From contig NZ_WQEG01000007.1 in the NCBI RefSeq assembly GCF_013033515.1, positions 85,997 to 149,996 on the forward strand: 64,000 nucleotides of DNA, in the 5' to 3' direction. Source of the stretch: Ruegeria sp. HKCCA6707. GTDB taxonomy: Bacteria; Pseudomonadota; Alphaproteobacteria; Rhodobacterales; Rhodobacteraceae. A model generated the notes under the pieces. That model worked only from the letters and a program-made list of their open reading frames with translations. It did not search any database and had not been told where the DNA came from. Shown here one piece after another: positions 35,795-45,140 of this stretch (positions are counted from its first letter, which is position 1; the number at the start of each line of letters is the position of its first letter). The position numbers and the translations under genes were made by a program.

Positions 35795-37684
35795 TCATTC
35801 AAAATAGGTATAGCCATTCATCGAGTCGCGATACGCCCCGATCAGAGTTTTCCGTTCATTGGCCTGGATCGCACCCGCCGAGATGGCTTCATCCACGATT
35901 TTGCGGAAGGCGGCGACGCAATCGGCTGGGTCATATTCGACATAGGACAGGACCTGAGCGATGGTGTCGCCCTCTTGTTCGTGCAGCAGGTCGAACTTGC
36001 CATCCGGGCGCAGGTCGATTGTCACCACATTCGTGTCGCCAAACAGGTTGTGCAGATCACCAAGGGTTTCCTGATAGGCCCCCACAAAGAACACGCCCAG
36101 GTAATAGGGCTGATCTTCGGGCAGTGAGTGCACCGGAAGAGACGGCGCGATATCCCCGGCCAGTATGAACTGATCCATTTTTCCATCACTGTCACAGGTG
36201 ATATCGGACAGCACCGCGCGCCTGTCTGGCGTTTGGTTCAGCATCTGCAACGGCACAATCGGGTGCAGTTGATCGATGGCCCAGACATCCGGGAGAGACT
36301 GAAAGACCGAAAAGTTGCAGTGGTAGACATCAGCGATTTTTTGCAGTTCGCGGTCCAGCTCGGCGTTTTGCGGGTTACCCTGCGCGATATCCTTGATCCG
36401 GGCCATCAGGTTCAGATAGATGCGTTCGGCTCGGGCCATTTGACGGATATCGACATAGCCGCGCCGGAACAGGGCGCGCAACTCGTCCCGATAAAACCGG
36501 GCGTCGTTCCAGCATTCTTGCGCCCGATCTTCAACCAGATAGCCCGATACGGCAGCAAGGTCCGAAACCAGATGGTGATCATCGGGTTCGACCGAAGGTG
36601 CATCTGGCGCATCGTAAAGCGTGCTTTCCAGAACGTCGAAGATCAGCATCGACGAGGTCGCCGAGACCGCCCGCCCGCTTTCGGTGACCAGAACAGGGTG
36701 ATCGATCCCGGCCTCGTCCATCGCGTAAGCCACGGTTTCCACGATATTGGCGCAGTATTCAGCCACCGAATAGTTGATCGAATTCTCGGTTGCGCGTTGC
36801 TCACCAGTGTAGTCCACACCCAAACCACCCCCAAGGTCCAGATGGGTCAGTGGTACACCGTCGCTGGTCAGCTCGGTGAAATAGCGGCAGGCCTCGGTGA
36901 CCGCGCGGCGCACATCGTTGACGTCGGGAACCTGGCTGCCCAGATGCGAATGCTGGAGCTTGAGGCAGTGCAACAGGTTTGCACCGCGCAGACGGTCGAC
37001 GACGCGCAGCAGTTGATCGGTGTTCATGCCGAACGCAGACCGATCCCCCGAACTGCTTTGCCACTTGCCGCTGATCTGGTTGGTCAGCTTGACCCGAACG
37101 CCCAAGAGCGGATCGATGTTCAGCTCTTGCGCCACTTCGACCACAATCTCGGCCTCTTTGGGGCTTTCCAGGACGATGACCGTATTGAACCCCAACCGAC
37201 GCGACAGGACTGCCAAACGCACGAATTCGGCATCTTTCACCCCGTTGCACACGATCAGCGCGTCCTTGGCCAAACGGTGTGCCAAGGCGATCACCAATTC
37301 GGGTTTTGACCCGGCTTCCAACCCATAATCATACTGCCGCCCGAAGGCGACAATCCGGTCAACCACCTGTGCTTGCTGGTTTACCTTGATCGGGAAGACG
37401 CCGCGATACGGGGCCTTGTAATTCGACTTTGCGATTGCTGCGGCGAAGCTTTCGTTCAGATGACGGATTTCAGCCTCAAGAAAGCTTTTGACCCGCAGAA
37501 CCATCGGGCTGGCAATGCCGCGCTGTCGCAAGTCGTCCAGAATACCGGGCAGACTGATCGGCGCCGCCTGAGGGTGCGCCGGGTCCTTCAGCGCCACATC
37601 CCCATTGGGCAGTACAGACAGCAGATCTTTGCCCCAACGGTCGATACCGTAAACAGAGTCGGAAACGGGCTGTTCAGCAGACAT
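35795..37684 (-). CDS. speA: Biosynthetic arginine decarboxylase
   Basis: A 629-residue fold-III PLP decarboxylase that turns arginine into agmatine. The PLP lysine lies in GVFPIKVNQQAQVV near residue 99; HSHLGSQV and DLGGGLGVDY are typical, and CDSDGK near the C-terminus carries the catalytic cysteine. The length matches SpeA, not ornithine decarboxylase. It is the first gene of speA-dehydrogenase-nspC-speB, which encodes the whole arginine-to-spermidine route. AAAGG lies upstream of the start. Confidence 0.95.
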   Translation of the reverse strand: MSAEQPVSDSVYGIDRWGKDLLSVLPNGDVALKDPAHPQAAPISLPGILDDLRQRGIASPMVLRVKSFLEAEIRHLNESFAAAIAKSNYKAPYRGVFPIKVNQQAQVVDRIVAFGRQYDYGLEAGSKPELVIALAHRLAKDALIVCNGVKDAEFVRLAVLSRRLGFNTVIVLESPKEAEIVVEVAQELNIDPLLGVRVKLTNQISGKWQSSSGDRSAFGMNTDQLLRVVDRLRGANLLHCLKLQHSHLGSQVPDVNDVRRAVTEACRYFTELTSDGVPLTHLDLGGGLGVDYTGEQRATENSINYSVAEYCANIVETVAYAMDEAGIDHPVLVTESGRAVSATSSMLIFDVLESTLYDAPDAPSVEPDDHHLVSDLAAVSGYLVEDRAQECWNDARFYRDELRALFRRGYVDIRQMARAERIYLNLMARIKDIAQGNPQNAELDRELQKIADVYHCNFSVFQSLPDVWAIDQLHPIVPLQMLNQTPDRRAVLSDITCDSDGKMDQFILAGDIAPSLPVHSLPEDQPYYLGVFFVGAYQETLGDLHNLFGDTNVVTIDLRPDGKFDLLHEQEGDTIAQVLSYVEYDPADCVAAFRKIVDEAISAGAIQANERKTLIGAYRDSMNGYTYFE

Positions 37685-37949
37685 GGGAACATACCTTTTT
37701 CAGTATTTAGGTGAGGATAGAGGTTTCGACGCGACAGAGGAATAGCGCGGTTCTAGGCGGGCTCTATCTGTCCAGCATTCAGAAGATGATGCCACATCAT
37801 CAACGTACTCCAATACCCAAAGGCGGCCCAGAATCGTACGACCCGCACGCGCATCGTATCTGATTTTCGCAGGCAAAAATCAACATGTGAAACTCGGCAC
37901 AAAGCGCGGTCACTGCATTAGGGTGCTTGTGCGCCGAGCCCATGGTTCC

Positions 37950-38255
37950 CTATGTTACGTTGAACCGGCTTACGCAGCCCGCGAACACTTGGGTCCACGG
38001 GATGATTGCGTAGGACTGACGCAGACCCGTCGGCCAAAACGGGTCCTCATGCACAAGCTTTTCGATCTCGGCTTGAGAATCGGCTTCCAAGATCCACAGG
38101 CCGTCGCGGCCTTTGTTTTCGGGGTCGGCCAATGGTCCCGCTGCCTCGACCTTGCCCTTGTTCTGTTCCAGAAAGGCCAGGTGCCGGGACATATGAGTTT
38201 TGCGGATGTTCGGGTCAGAGTCAGGGTTATCCTCGAAAAGTATGAAGTATTTCAT
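37950..38255 (-). CDS. YciI-like protein
   Basis: A 101-residue protein with the ferredoxin-like YciI fold: MKYFILFEDNPDSD at the start, HLAFLEQNKGKVEAAGPLAD in the middle and a LVHEDPFWPTGL segment with the conserved His-Asp pair. The biochemical role is uncertain; some relatives are dehydrochlorinases or domains of other enzymes. AAGGAAAT precedes the ATG. It is divergent from the LysR gene with 88 bp between starts and may be controlled by it. Confidence 0.8.
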   Translation of the reverse strand: MKYFILFEDNPDSDPNIRKTHMSRHLAFLEQNKGKVEAAGPLADPENKGRDGLWILEADSQAEIEKLVHEDPFWPTGLRQSYAIIPWTQVFAGCVSRFNVT

Positions 38256-38343
38256 AGCTCATTTCCTTGGTTTGGTGCGCACAATGCATCGCACGGCAAA
38301 CTTGAAGATTGAGGTGCAAATTTTGCCGACCTAATCTGCATTT

Positions 38344-39219
38344 ATGCAGCCTCATGATTGGAACGATCTCAAATACGCCCTGGCCCTCTTTCGTACGGGA
38401 AAACTGAGAGAGGCGAGCCGATTGCTGGGCGTAAGCGAAACAACCGTATCCAGAAGGATCAAGGCGCTTGAACTCAGTCTGGGTACCTCTCTTTTTCTAC
38501 GCAGCCCACAAGGTCGCTATGAACCCACAGATAGCGCACTGGCGATCCTGCCTCGGGCAGAGGCCATTGAGCGCGAAAACTTGGCCTTGAGCGAAAGCAT
38601 CGGACAAAAGCCGCATCAGATCGTTGGGCAAGTACGCGTCAGTTCGGTGCCTTTGATCGTCAATCGTTTTCTGGTGCCCAAGCTTCGGCCGTTCTTGCAA
38701 ACCCATCCCCTCTTGACGGTCGAACTGGTTCCGACGTCAGAGAACCTTGATCTCTCAAAGCGCGAAGCCGATCTTGCGGTCCGCCTTAGGCGTCCTTCAA
38801 GCGGGGGGTTGCGCACAAAGGCTCAGAAATTGGGTGCGCTGACATTTGGGGTCTATGCGGCAAGTTCGTACCCCGCTGAGCATGCCGATACACAATGCTG
38901 GATCACCTATGATGATGTTCATGCCGAACTCCCACAGGCGCGCTGGCTCGAAGACTTTGTCCGGGGTCTAGAAAGGAAGCGATCGAACCTGAGGGTTGCG
39001 GATGCGGAAACGGCGCTAGAAGCTGTGGCCAATGGTCTGGGCACATCACTTCTTCCGGACGCGGTCGCTGCGCATGACCCAAGATTGAAACGCCTTTCCG
39101 GTGACAAACTGACAAACCTTCCGACGCGTGAAGTTTGGCTGTTGTCTCATATCGATCAGTCTTCGCGCAGATCGGTTGTTGCCGTCAAAGAATGGTTGGC
39201 AAACCTTCCCTGGGTTTGA
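38344..39219 (+). CDS. LysR-family transcriptional regulator
   Basis: A 291-residue regulator with an N-terminal winged HTH (residues 4-62, including REASRLLGVSETTVSRRIKALE) and a periplasmic-binding-protein-like effector domain from about residue 88 (GQVRVSSVPLIVNRFLVPKL). It is divergent from the YciI gene, the usual LysR arrangement, and lies 193 bp upstream of the aspartate antiporter gene, so either could be its target. The effector is unknown. Confidence 0.88.
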   Translation: MQPHDWNDLKYALALFRTGKLREASRLLGVSETTVSRRIKALELSLGTSLFLRSPQGRYEPTDSALAILPRAEAIERENLALSESIGQKPHQIVGQVRVSSVPLIVNRFLVPKLRPFLQTHPLLTVELVPTSENLDLSKREADLAVRLRRPSSGGLRTKAQKLGALTFGVYAASSYPAEHADTQCWITYDDVHAELPQARWLEDFVRGLERKRSNLRVADAETALEAVANGLGTSLLPDAVAAHDPRLKRLSGDKLTNLPTREVWLLSHIDQSSRRSVVAVKEWLANLPWV

Positions 39220-39412
39220 ACAATTTACCAGGCAAGTCGCATAGACTTGGTTTTTGCCCATCCGAAGTACAATCAAAATCGCTGGCGCGCGCGTCACGTT
39301 GTGCTTGCGCGCTGCGCATATAAGCCGAGACGACCCAAAGATGGGCTTGTTTTGTCACCTGAAAGTGGCTGTAATAACCCAATAGTTGAATTTGTATTTG
39401 ATAGGGTTGCCC

Positions 39413-41125
39413 ATGATTGATGCTGTTGAACATCTTTTCACAGTTGCACCGTTTGCCGCCCTTTTTGTGACGATCGCCTTAGGGTTCTTGGTTGGAAAGC
39501 TAACAATTGGCCGCTTTGTCCTGGGTGGGATCGCAGGCACTTTGTTGGTCGGTGTTGTCATAGGGCAGTTTGGCGTCGAACTGGATGCCAGCGTCAAAAC
39601 CGTTTTCTTTGCCCTGTTTATCTATGCGGTTGGATATCAGGGCGGGCCTCAATTCGCCCATGCGTTGAACTTGCGGTCGTTGAACCAGCTTGCTTCGGCA
39701 TTTGTCATGTGTGTTGCGGGTCTGGCCTGTGTGATCATTGCCGCTTTGGTCTTCAATCTTGACCGGGGAACCGCTGCGGGGCTGGCAGCAGGAGGTCTAA
39801 CGCAGTCAGCGATCATCGGAACGGCGGGGGGCGCCATTTCGAAACTGGATGTCTCGGCCGATCTGATGCGCGAGATGGAGACCAATGTCGCGGTTGGATA
39901 TGCGGTGACGTATATCTTCGGCTCGCTTGGCCCAATTCTGATCGCAACATGGTTCATACCCATGATTATGAAATGGGATATTCGCGCCGAGGCTATCAAG
40001 CTGGCGGAGCAGATGTCCGGAGGGCGCACGGTTTTGGGACCCGGACAGTTCAATGCGGTCCGGGACGTAGTGACACGGTTCTTCGAGGTCAGCTCTTCAG
40101 CCTCGGTCGTTGGTAAGTCGAGGTCTGACGCCGATGGAATGATCGGTGATGCTGCGATTGAGGCAATCATTCGAGATGGAAAAGCTTTAGATCTGACAGA
40201 TGCGCTTGAGATCGCCGCAGGAGATGTCATTGCGGTTTCGGGCCCTACGGCTTTGGTTCAGAAAAGTGCTCCGTCGATTGGCGAAGAGGTGATTGCACCT
40301 GCGGGTTTCGAACTGGTTCAGGAAGGCCGAGAGATCGTTTTGTCCAATCGCGCTTTGGTCGGCAAAGAGCTGCGCCAGTTGCACGACGAAATCGGGGCAG
40401 ACATCCGTCATGGCGTGTTTCTGACCAGCGCGAAACGACTGGGTCACGATCTTCATATCGCGCCGAAACTGGAACTACGGCGCGGCGACGAGTTGCATTT
40501 CACGGGTGCGCCCAAGGATCTCGACCGGATCGAAAAACTGGTCGGGTACAAGATTTCGGCTGCTGCCGTGACCGATTTTGTGTTTTTCGGCCTGGGGCTG
40601 GTGATCGGCTTTTTGCTGGGTTTGATCGAATTCAAGATAGGTGGCGTGCCCGTCAGCATCGGAACCGGCGGCGGCTGCCTGCTGTCCGGCCTGTTCTTTG
40701 GCTGGCTACACAGCACGCATAAACGCTTTGCGGCTTTGCCCGTTGGGGCTTCGAATTTCCTGAGGGATTTCGGGCTGGCTGTCTTTGTCGGCGTCGTTGG
40801 AATTTCAGCTGGACCGCAAGCCCTGACCACGCTCAAAGAGTCGGGGCTGACGCTGTTCTTTCTGGGCGTCTTCGTTACAATCGTGCCGCAGATCGTGGTC
40901 TTTTTCTTTTCCTATTACGTCTTGCGCATCCAGAACCCGATTGAAGCTTTGGGCTGCCTTGTCGGTGGACGCAGCGCAAACCCGGGTTTTGCGGCGCTTC
41001 TGTCCAAAGCCGGAAACGCTACACCTGTTGTGTCCTTCACGGTGACCTATGCGGTTGCAAACGTCTTTCTGACACTTTGGGGGCCGATCATTATCGGCGT
41101 CGTCACAACGAACCCGACACCATAA
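39413..41125 (+). CDS. aspT: Aspartate:alanine antiporter (AspT family)
   Basis: A 570-residue membrane transporter: N-terminal helices (AspT/YidE/YbjL module), a cytosolic middle with two RCK_C/TrkA-C-like domains at about residues 210-375, then a second membrane module repeating the first (FVFFGLGLVIGFLLGL onwards). AspT exchanges external aspartate for internal alanine. The identification is strengthened by the aspartate beta-decarboxylase gene 14 nt downstream. I chose the ATG at 39413, after TAGGG, over one at 39386. Confidence 0.9.
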   Translation: MIDAVEHLFTVAPFAALFVTIALGFLVGKLTIGRFVLGGIAGTLLVGVVIGQFGVELDASVKTVFFALFIYAVGYQGGPQFAHALNLRSLNQLASAFVMCVAGLACVIIAALVFNLDRGTAAGLAAGGLTQSAIIGTAGGAISKLDVSADLMREMETNVAVGYAVTYIFGSLGPILIATWFIPMIMKWDIRAEAIKLAEQMSGGRTVLGPGQFNAVRDVVTRFFEVSSSASVVGKSRSDADGMIGDAAIEAIIRDGKALDLTDALEIAAGDVIAVSGPTALVQKSAPSIGEEVIAPAGFELVQEGREIVLSNRALVGKELRQLHDEIGADIRHGVFLTSAKRLGHDLHIAPKLELRRGDELHFTGAPKDLDRIEKLVGYKISAAAVTDFVFFGLGLVIGFLLGLIEFKIGGVPVSIGTGGGCLLSGLFFGWLHSTHKRFAALPVGASNFLRDFGLAVFVGVVGISAGPQALTTLKESGLTLFFLGVFVTIVPQIVVFFFSYYVLRIQNPIEALGCLVGGRSANPGFAALLSKAGNATPVVSFTVTYAVANVFLTLWGPIIIGVVTTNPTP

Positions 41126-41139
41126 CTCGGAGACAATCC

Positions 41140-42729
41140 ATGAGTGATATCGATACTGCCAAGTTAGCCGCGCTCAGCCCGTTCGAGCTGAAGGACAAGC
41201 TGATCGAGATTGCCAGCTCCGACGCGGAACGGATGATGTTGAATGCGGGTCGTGGCAACCCGAATTTTCTGGCCACGCTACCCCGTCATGCCTTTCTCAA
41301 GATGGGAGAGTTCGCGTTACAGGAGGCTGAAAGGTCTTACTCCTATCTGAACAGTGGCTTTGGGGGATTGCCGGAAACTGACGGCATCGTCGGTCGGTTC
41401 GAAGCCTTTGCAAACACGCATAACGATGACAAGGGCATTGGCTTCATTCGGGCGGCCATAGCTTATGTCAAAGACCAGTTGGGATTGGACCGGGCCGCGT
41501 TTCTGTCTGAGGCCGTGGGGGCGTTCTTGGGTTCAAACTATCCAGTGCCACCGCGCATGCTGCGCCATGCCGAAGAGATAACCAAAGCCTATATTGCCCA
41601 GGAAATGTTTGGAAAGATGCCGCGGCGCGGTGACTTTTCGCTGTTTGCGACCGAGGGCGGTACCGCGGCGATGACCTATATTTTCCAGACGCTCAGCGTG
41701 AATGCATTGGTCAAGCCGGGGGACAAGGTTGCGTTGGCAACCCCCATCTTCTCGCCTTATCTGGAAATCCCACCGCTTCCTGGGCTGGACCTTGAAGTGG
41801 TCGATATCCGTATGGATGAGGAAGACGACTGGCAGCTTCCTCAAAGCGAGATCGACAAGCTCAAAGACCCGTTGATCAAGGTTTTCTGTGTGGTTAATCC
41901 CAGCAACCCGCCCTCGGCCAAACTGTCTGACGCATCACTTGCGAAAATCGCGAAGCTGGTCGATACCGAACGCAAAGACCTGATCATCGTCACCGATGAC
42001 GTCTACGGCACTTTCGCGGATGATTTTGTCTCGCTCTTTGCAAGCTGCCCGCGCAATACGCTGTGCGTCTATTCCTTCTCGAAGTATTTTGGTGCAACGG
42101 GATGGCGATTGGGTGTCATCGGGCTGCACGAAGACAATGCGCTGGACGACGCGCTGGCGGCGCTGCCAGAAGAAACCAAACAAATACTCGATCGCCGTTA
42201 TTCATCTCTGACCACCGAGCCACGCGCGATCAGGTTCATCGACCGTCTGGTGGCAGACAGCCGCGCCGTTGCGTTGAACCACACCTCTGGACTGTCACTG
42301 CCGCAGCAGTTGCAGATGACCTTGTTTGCGCTGAACGGGCTGATGGATATCAACGGCGATTACAAGGCGGCGGCAAAACGACTGGTCCGGCATCGGTTTG
42401 ATACGCTTTATGCCCATATGGGTATTTCGCTGGTCCGCACGGAAAACGATATCGCCTATTATTCCCTAATCGACCTGAAAAAGCTTGCTTCAAACCTTTA
42501 TGGCGATGGGTTTTCCAAGTGGTTCGAAGACAACGACAAGGCGACTGATTTTCTGTTCCGTCTGGCCAAGGAAACGGGGGTGGTGCTGTTACCGGGCAAA
42601 GGATTTGAGGTCTTGGACCCCTCGGCGCGTGTGTCGCTGGCGAACCTGACGGAACATGACTATGCGAGCATAGGCAGATTCACGCGCCAGGTCCTGGACG
42701 AATATTTCGCAGAGTTCCAAAAAGGCTGA
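41140..42729 (+). CDS. asd: Aspartate 4-decarboxylase (bifunctional aspartate aminotransferase)
   Basis: A 529-residue fold-I PLP enzyme converting L-aspartate to L-alanine and CO2, with a side activity as aspartate aminotransferase. PLP lysine K315 lies in FSKYFGATGWRLG; NPSNPPSAKLSD is the usual cofactor region. The large size distinguishes it from ordinary aminotransferases. CGGAGAC precedes the ATG at 41140. With AspT it forms a cycle that consumes a cytosolic proton and exports charge, so aspartate decarboxylation generates proton-motive force. Confidence 0.92.
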   Translation: MSDIDTAKLAALSPFELKDKLIEIASSDAERMMLNAGRGNPNFLATLPRHAFLKMGEFALQEAERSYSYLNSGFGGLPETDGIVGRFEAFANTHNDDKGIGFIRAAIAYVKDQLGLDRAAFLSEAVGAFLGSNYPVPPRMLRHAEEITKAYIAQEMFGKMPRRGDFSLFATEGGTAAMTYIFQTLSVNALVKPGDKVALATPIFSPYLEIPPLPGLDLEVVDIRMDEEDDWQLPQSEIDKLKDPLIKVFCVVNPSNPPSAKLSDASLAKIAKLVDTERKDLIIVTDDVYGTFADDFVSLFASCPRNTLCVYSFSKYFGATGWRLGVIGLHEDNALDDALAALPEETKQILDRRYSSLTTEPRAIRFIDRLVADSRAVALNHTSGLSLPQQLQMTLFALNGLMDINGDYKAAAKRLVRHRFDTLYAHMGISLVRTENDIAYYSLIDLKKLASNLYGDGFSKWFEDNDKATDFLFRLAKETGVVLLPGKGFEVLDPSARVSLANLTEHDYASIGRFTRQVLDEYFAEFQKG

Positions 42730-42777
42730 GGGTAGCGCCGACCAGAGGCCGGCCCAGAAAGCAGTTGGCGAATTCGC

Positions 42778-43122
42778 TTACAACTGTTCGACTTTGACCG
42801 AGTCGGACGGATAGAAAGCGAGGTACCCTTTGATTTCCGATACCGCATCTGAAGGGTCTTCATAGCTCCACGCAGCGTTTTCGGTCACCGAGGATTTGTT
42901 GACAATCGAATAATGTGTCGCCGTCCCCTTGGTCGAGCACTGGCTTGTCTTGTCGGTCTGGTCCAAAAAGGCCATCGCGATATCAACGCGTGGGAAATAG
43001 ATTACCGGGTCGTGATCACCTTCAAGCAATTCCAGCGCGTGCAGCGTTTCCCCCAAGATAGCGCCGCCCGAGCGAACACTCCACTTACCGGTGGCTTTGC
43101 GTATTGTGATCTTATCGGTCAT
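42778..43122 (-). CDS. DUF427 family protein
   Basis: A 114-residue protein of the DUF427 family: WSVRSGGAILGET, VIYFPRVDIAMAFL and TKGTATHYSIV mark the beta-barrel core, and SYEDPSDAVSEIKGYLAFYP the end. The function is unknown. I chose ATG at 43122, which has AAGGA upstream, over an in-frame start at 43263 that would run into the aminopeptidase gene. It follows the aminopeptidase P gene on the same strand by 61 bp. Confidence 0.85.
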   Translation of the reverse strand: MTDKITIRKATGKWSVRSGGAILGETLHALELLEGDHDPVIYFPRVDIAMAFLDQTDKTSQCSTKGTATHYSIVNKSSVTENAAWSYEDPSDAVSEIKGYLAFYPSDSVKVEQL

Positions 43123-43183
43123 ATTCCGTTGTCCTTTGTATTTCAGCGCTGTTCCTGTGCCTGCCAGATGTAACAACTTGGTG

Positions 43184-44974
43184 TCAAATCGGGGCAGTTG
43201 CGGCATCCAACCACAGTTGCGCAGCCTCACCCACCCGATGGCGCGTCTTTTGCGCGACTTCAAGGTGATAGGCGTTCAACCATTCACGTTCGGCCCCGGT
43301 CAGCATATCGACGTTGATCAAGCGCCGGTCAATAGGGACATAGGTCAGGGTCCGCCAGCGCAGCATGGCCCTTTCGGCATCGCCTTGGGGCAAATTGGGT
43401 GCGTTTTCGACGACCACAAGGTTTTCAATCCGAATACCAAAGGCACCCTCGCGGTAGTATCCCGGCTCGTTCGACAGGATCATTCCCGGCTCGAGCGGGA
43501 CATGGCTGACCCGCGATAGCCGTTGGGGCCCTTCATGGACGCTAAGATACGCCCCAACTCCATGACCCAAACCATGGTTAAAGTCCTGCCCTGCCTGCCA
43601 AAGCGGCACCCTGGCTACACACTCGATATCGCGCCCGGCCAGACCAACCGGCCAGCGCAGCATCGACATCGCGATCATACCTTTCAAGACGCGCGTGAAA
43701 CAGGCTTTCTCTTCATCACCCACCTCTCCGATCGCGATGGTCCGGGTGATGTCGGTTGTTCCGTCCAAATACTGCCCGCCACTGTCGAGCACTAGAAGAT
43801 CGCCGTTTTCCAGCACAGAATCCGTCTCTTCGCTGACGCGGTAATGAATGATAGCGCCGTTGGGCCCCGTTCCCGAGATCGTGTCGAAAGAGATGTCCTG
43901 CAAAGCGTTGTCGCGGCGCCGGCTTTCTTCGAGACGGGTCACCACTTGTGTCTCAGTCACGCTGCCCGGGGTCTGCGCATCCAGCCAACAGAGCAGTTCG
44001 ATCACGGCAGCTGCATCGCGCAAATGGGCCTGCGCGCTGCCCTCAATCTCGGCCGCGTTCTTGCAGGCCTTGGGCAAGGCACAGGGGTCGCTGCCTTTCA
44101 CCAAATTGTCGCCCAATCGGTCGGCGACGATTTGAGGTACGGTTCCAGGATCCACTTGGATCTTGCCTTGAAGGCCCTCAAGCGCAGACAGAAACGCGGC
44201 CGGCTCGTGCTGCGTGACCTGCGGGCCCAAATGCTCGTCCAGCCCCGCAAGCTTGACCGCGGACATGAACAGATCCACCCGCCCGTCACAGTGAAGAATG
44301 GCAAAGCCGTGGGCCACGGGATTATAGTCTATGTCCGAGCCCCTGATGTTCAGCAGCCACATAATGGAATCCGGCAAAGTGATCACCGCCGCCGCGTGCC
44401 CGTCTTTGTCCAAAACCTGCGCCAAACGCTTGATTTTGCTTGCGGCCTCTTCGCCTGCAAATTCGATCGGATGGGGTTTCACCGGGTTCATGGGCGGTTC
44501 CGGCTGATCCTCCCAGATGCGATCCACGAGGTTTTCGCTGCGCACCAGCTCGATCCCGGTCCCTTTCAACTGCGCCTGCGTCTCGGTGATTTGACCCAAC
44601 GAATGCAGCCAAGGGTCAAAGCCCACCTTACCTCCGTTTGGCAATTGCTCTTTCAACCAGGCGCTCAGGCTGACATCCGGCCAAGGAACAGGCGTGTAGT
44701 CTGCCGCCACCTGAGCCTTCACCTGTGTGCGATATCGCCCATCGACAAATACCCCTGCGATATTTCGCAGTGCGACACAGAACCCAGCCGATCCCGTGAA
44801 GCCGGTCAACCAGGCCAGACGCTCATCACGCGGAGCCACATATTCGCCCTGATGCGCGTCCGAACGCGGGATCAGAAACCCATCCAACCCATCGCGTTCC
44901 AATTCTCCGCGCAAAGCCGCAAGCCGGGGCGGCCCCTGCTCTGGTCGCGCGGTCACTTCGAATGATTGGAACAT
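43184..44974 (-). CDS. Aminopeptidase P family protein (M24B)
   Basis: A 596-residue metallopeptidase that removes N-terminal residues before proline. Two creatinase-like N-terminal domains (FLIPRSDAHQGEYVAP; GFAILHCDGRVDLF) precede the catalytic pita-bread domain with LVLDSGGQYLDGTTDITRT (two aspartate ligands), FNHGLGHGVGAYLSVHEGPQ (histidine ligand) and two glutamate ligands nearer the end (ILSNEPGYY, GIRIENLVVV). The start at 44974 puts the family sequence at the N-terminus; an ATG at 45058 would add 28 unlike residues. Confidence 0.9.
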   Translation of the reverse strand: MFQSFEVTARPEQGPPRLAALRGELERDGLDGFLIPRSDAHQGEYVAPRDERLAWLTGFTGSAGFCVALRNIAGVFVDGRYRTQVKAQVAADYTPVPWPDVSLSAWLKEQLPNGGKVGFDPWLHSLGQITETQAQLKGTGIELVRSENLVDRIWEDQPEPPMNPVKPHPIEFAGEEAASKIKRLAQVLDKDGHAAAVITLPDSIMWLLNIRGSDIDYNPVAHGFAILHCDGRVDLFMSAVKLAGLDEHLGPQVTQHEPAAFLSALEGLQGKIQVDPGTVPQIVADRLGDNLVKGSDPCALPKACKNAAEIEGSAQAHLRDAAAVIELLCWLDAQTPGSVTETQVVTRLEESRRRDNALQDISFDTISGTGPNGAIIHYRVSEETDSVLENGDLLVLDSGGQYLDGTTDITRTIAIGEVGDEEKACFTRVLKGMIAMSMLRWPVGLAGRDIECVARVPLWQAGQDFNHGLGHGVGAYLSVHEGPQRLSRVSHVPLEPGMILSNEPGYYREGAFGIRIENLVVVENAPNLPQGDAERAMLRWRTLTYVPIDRRLINVDMLTGAEREWLNAYHLEVAQKTRHRVGEAAQLWLDAATAPI

Positions 44975-45140
44975 GGCAGGCCTCGTTTTCAGCGGTTCAC
45001 GAGAACCTGATGGGCAAACCCCCAAATGTCCAGAAGCAGTTCCCCTGAGCACTTTCAACGGAGCATGAAATAGTCGCGCCGACGCGCAATGCTCGCGATC
45101 AACAGCTTCTCAAAACCAACTAAACGAAGGCAGGACACGT

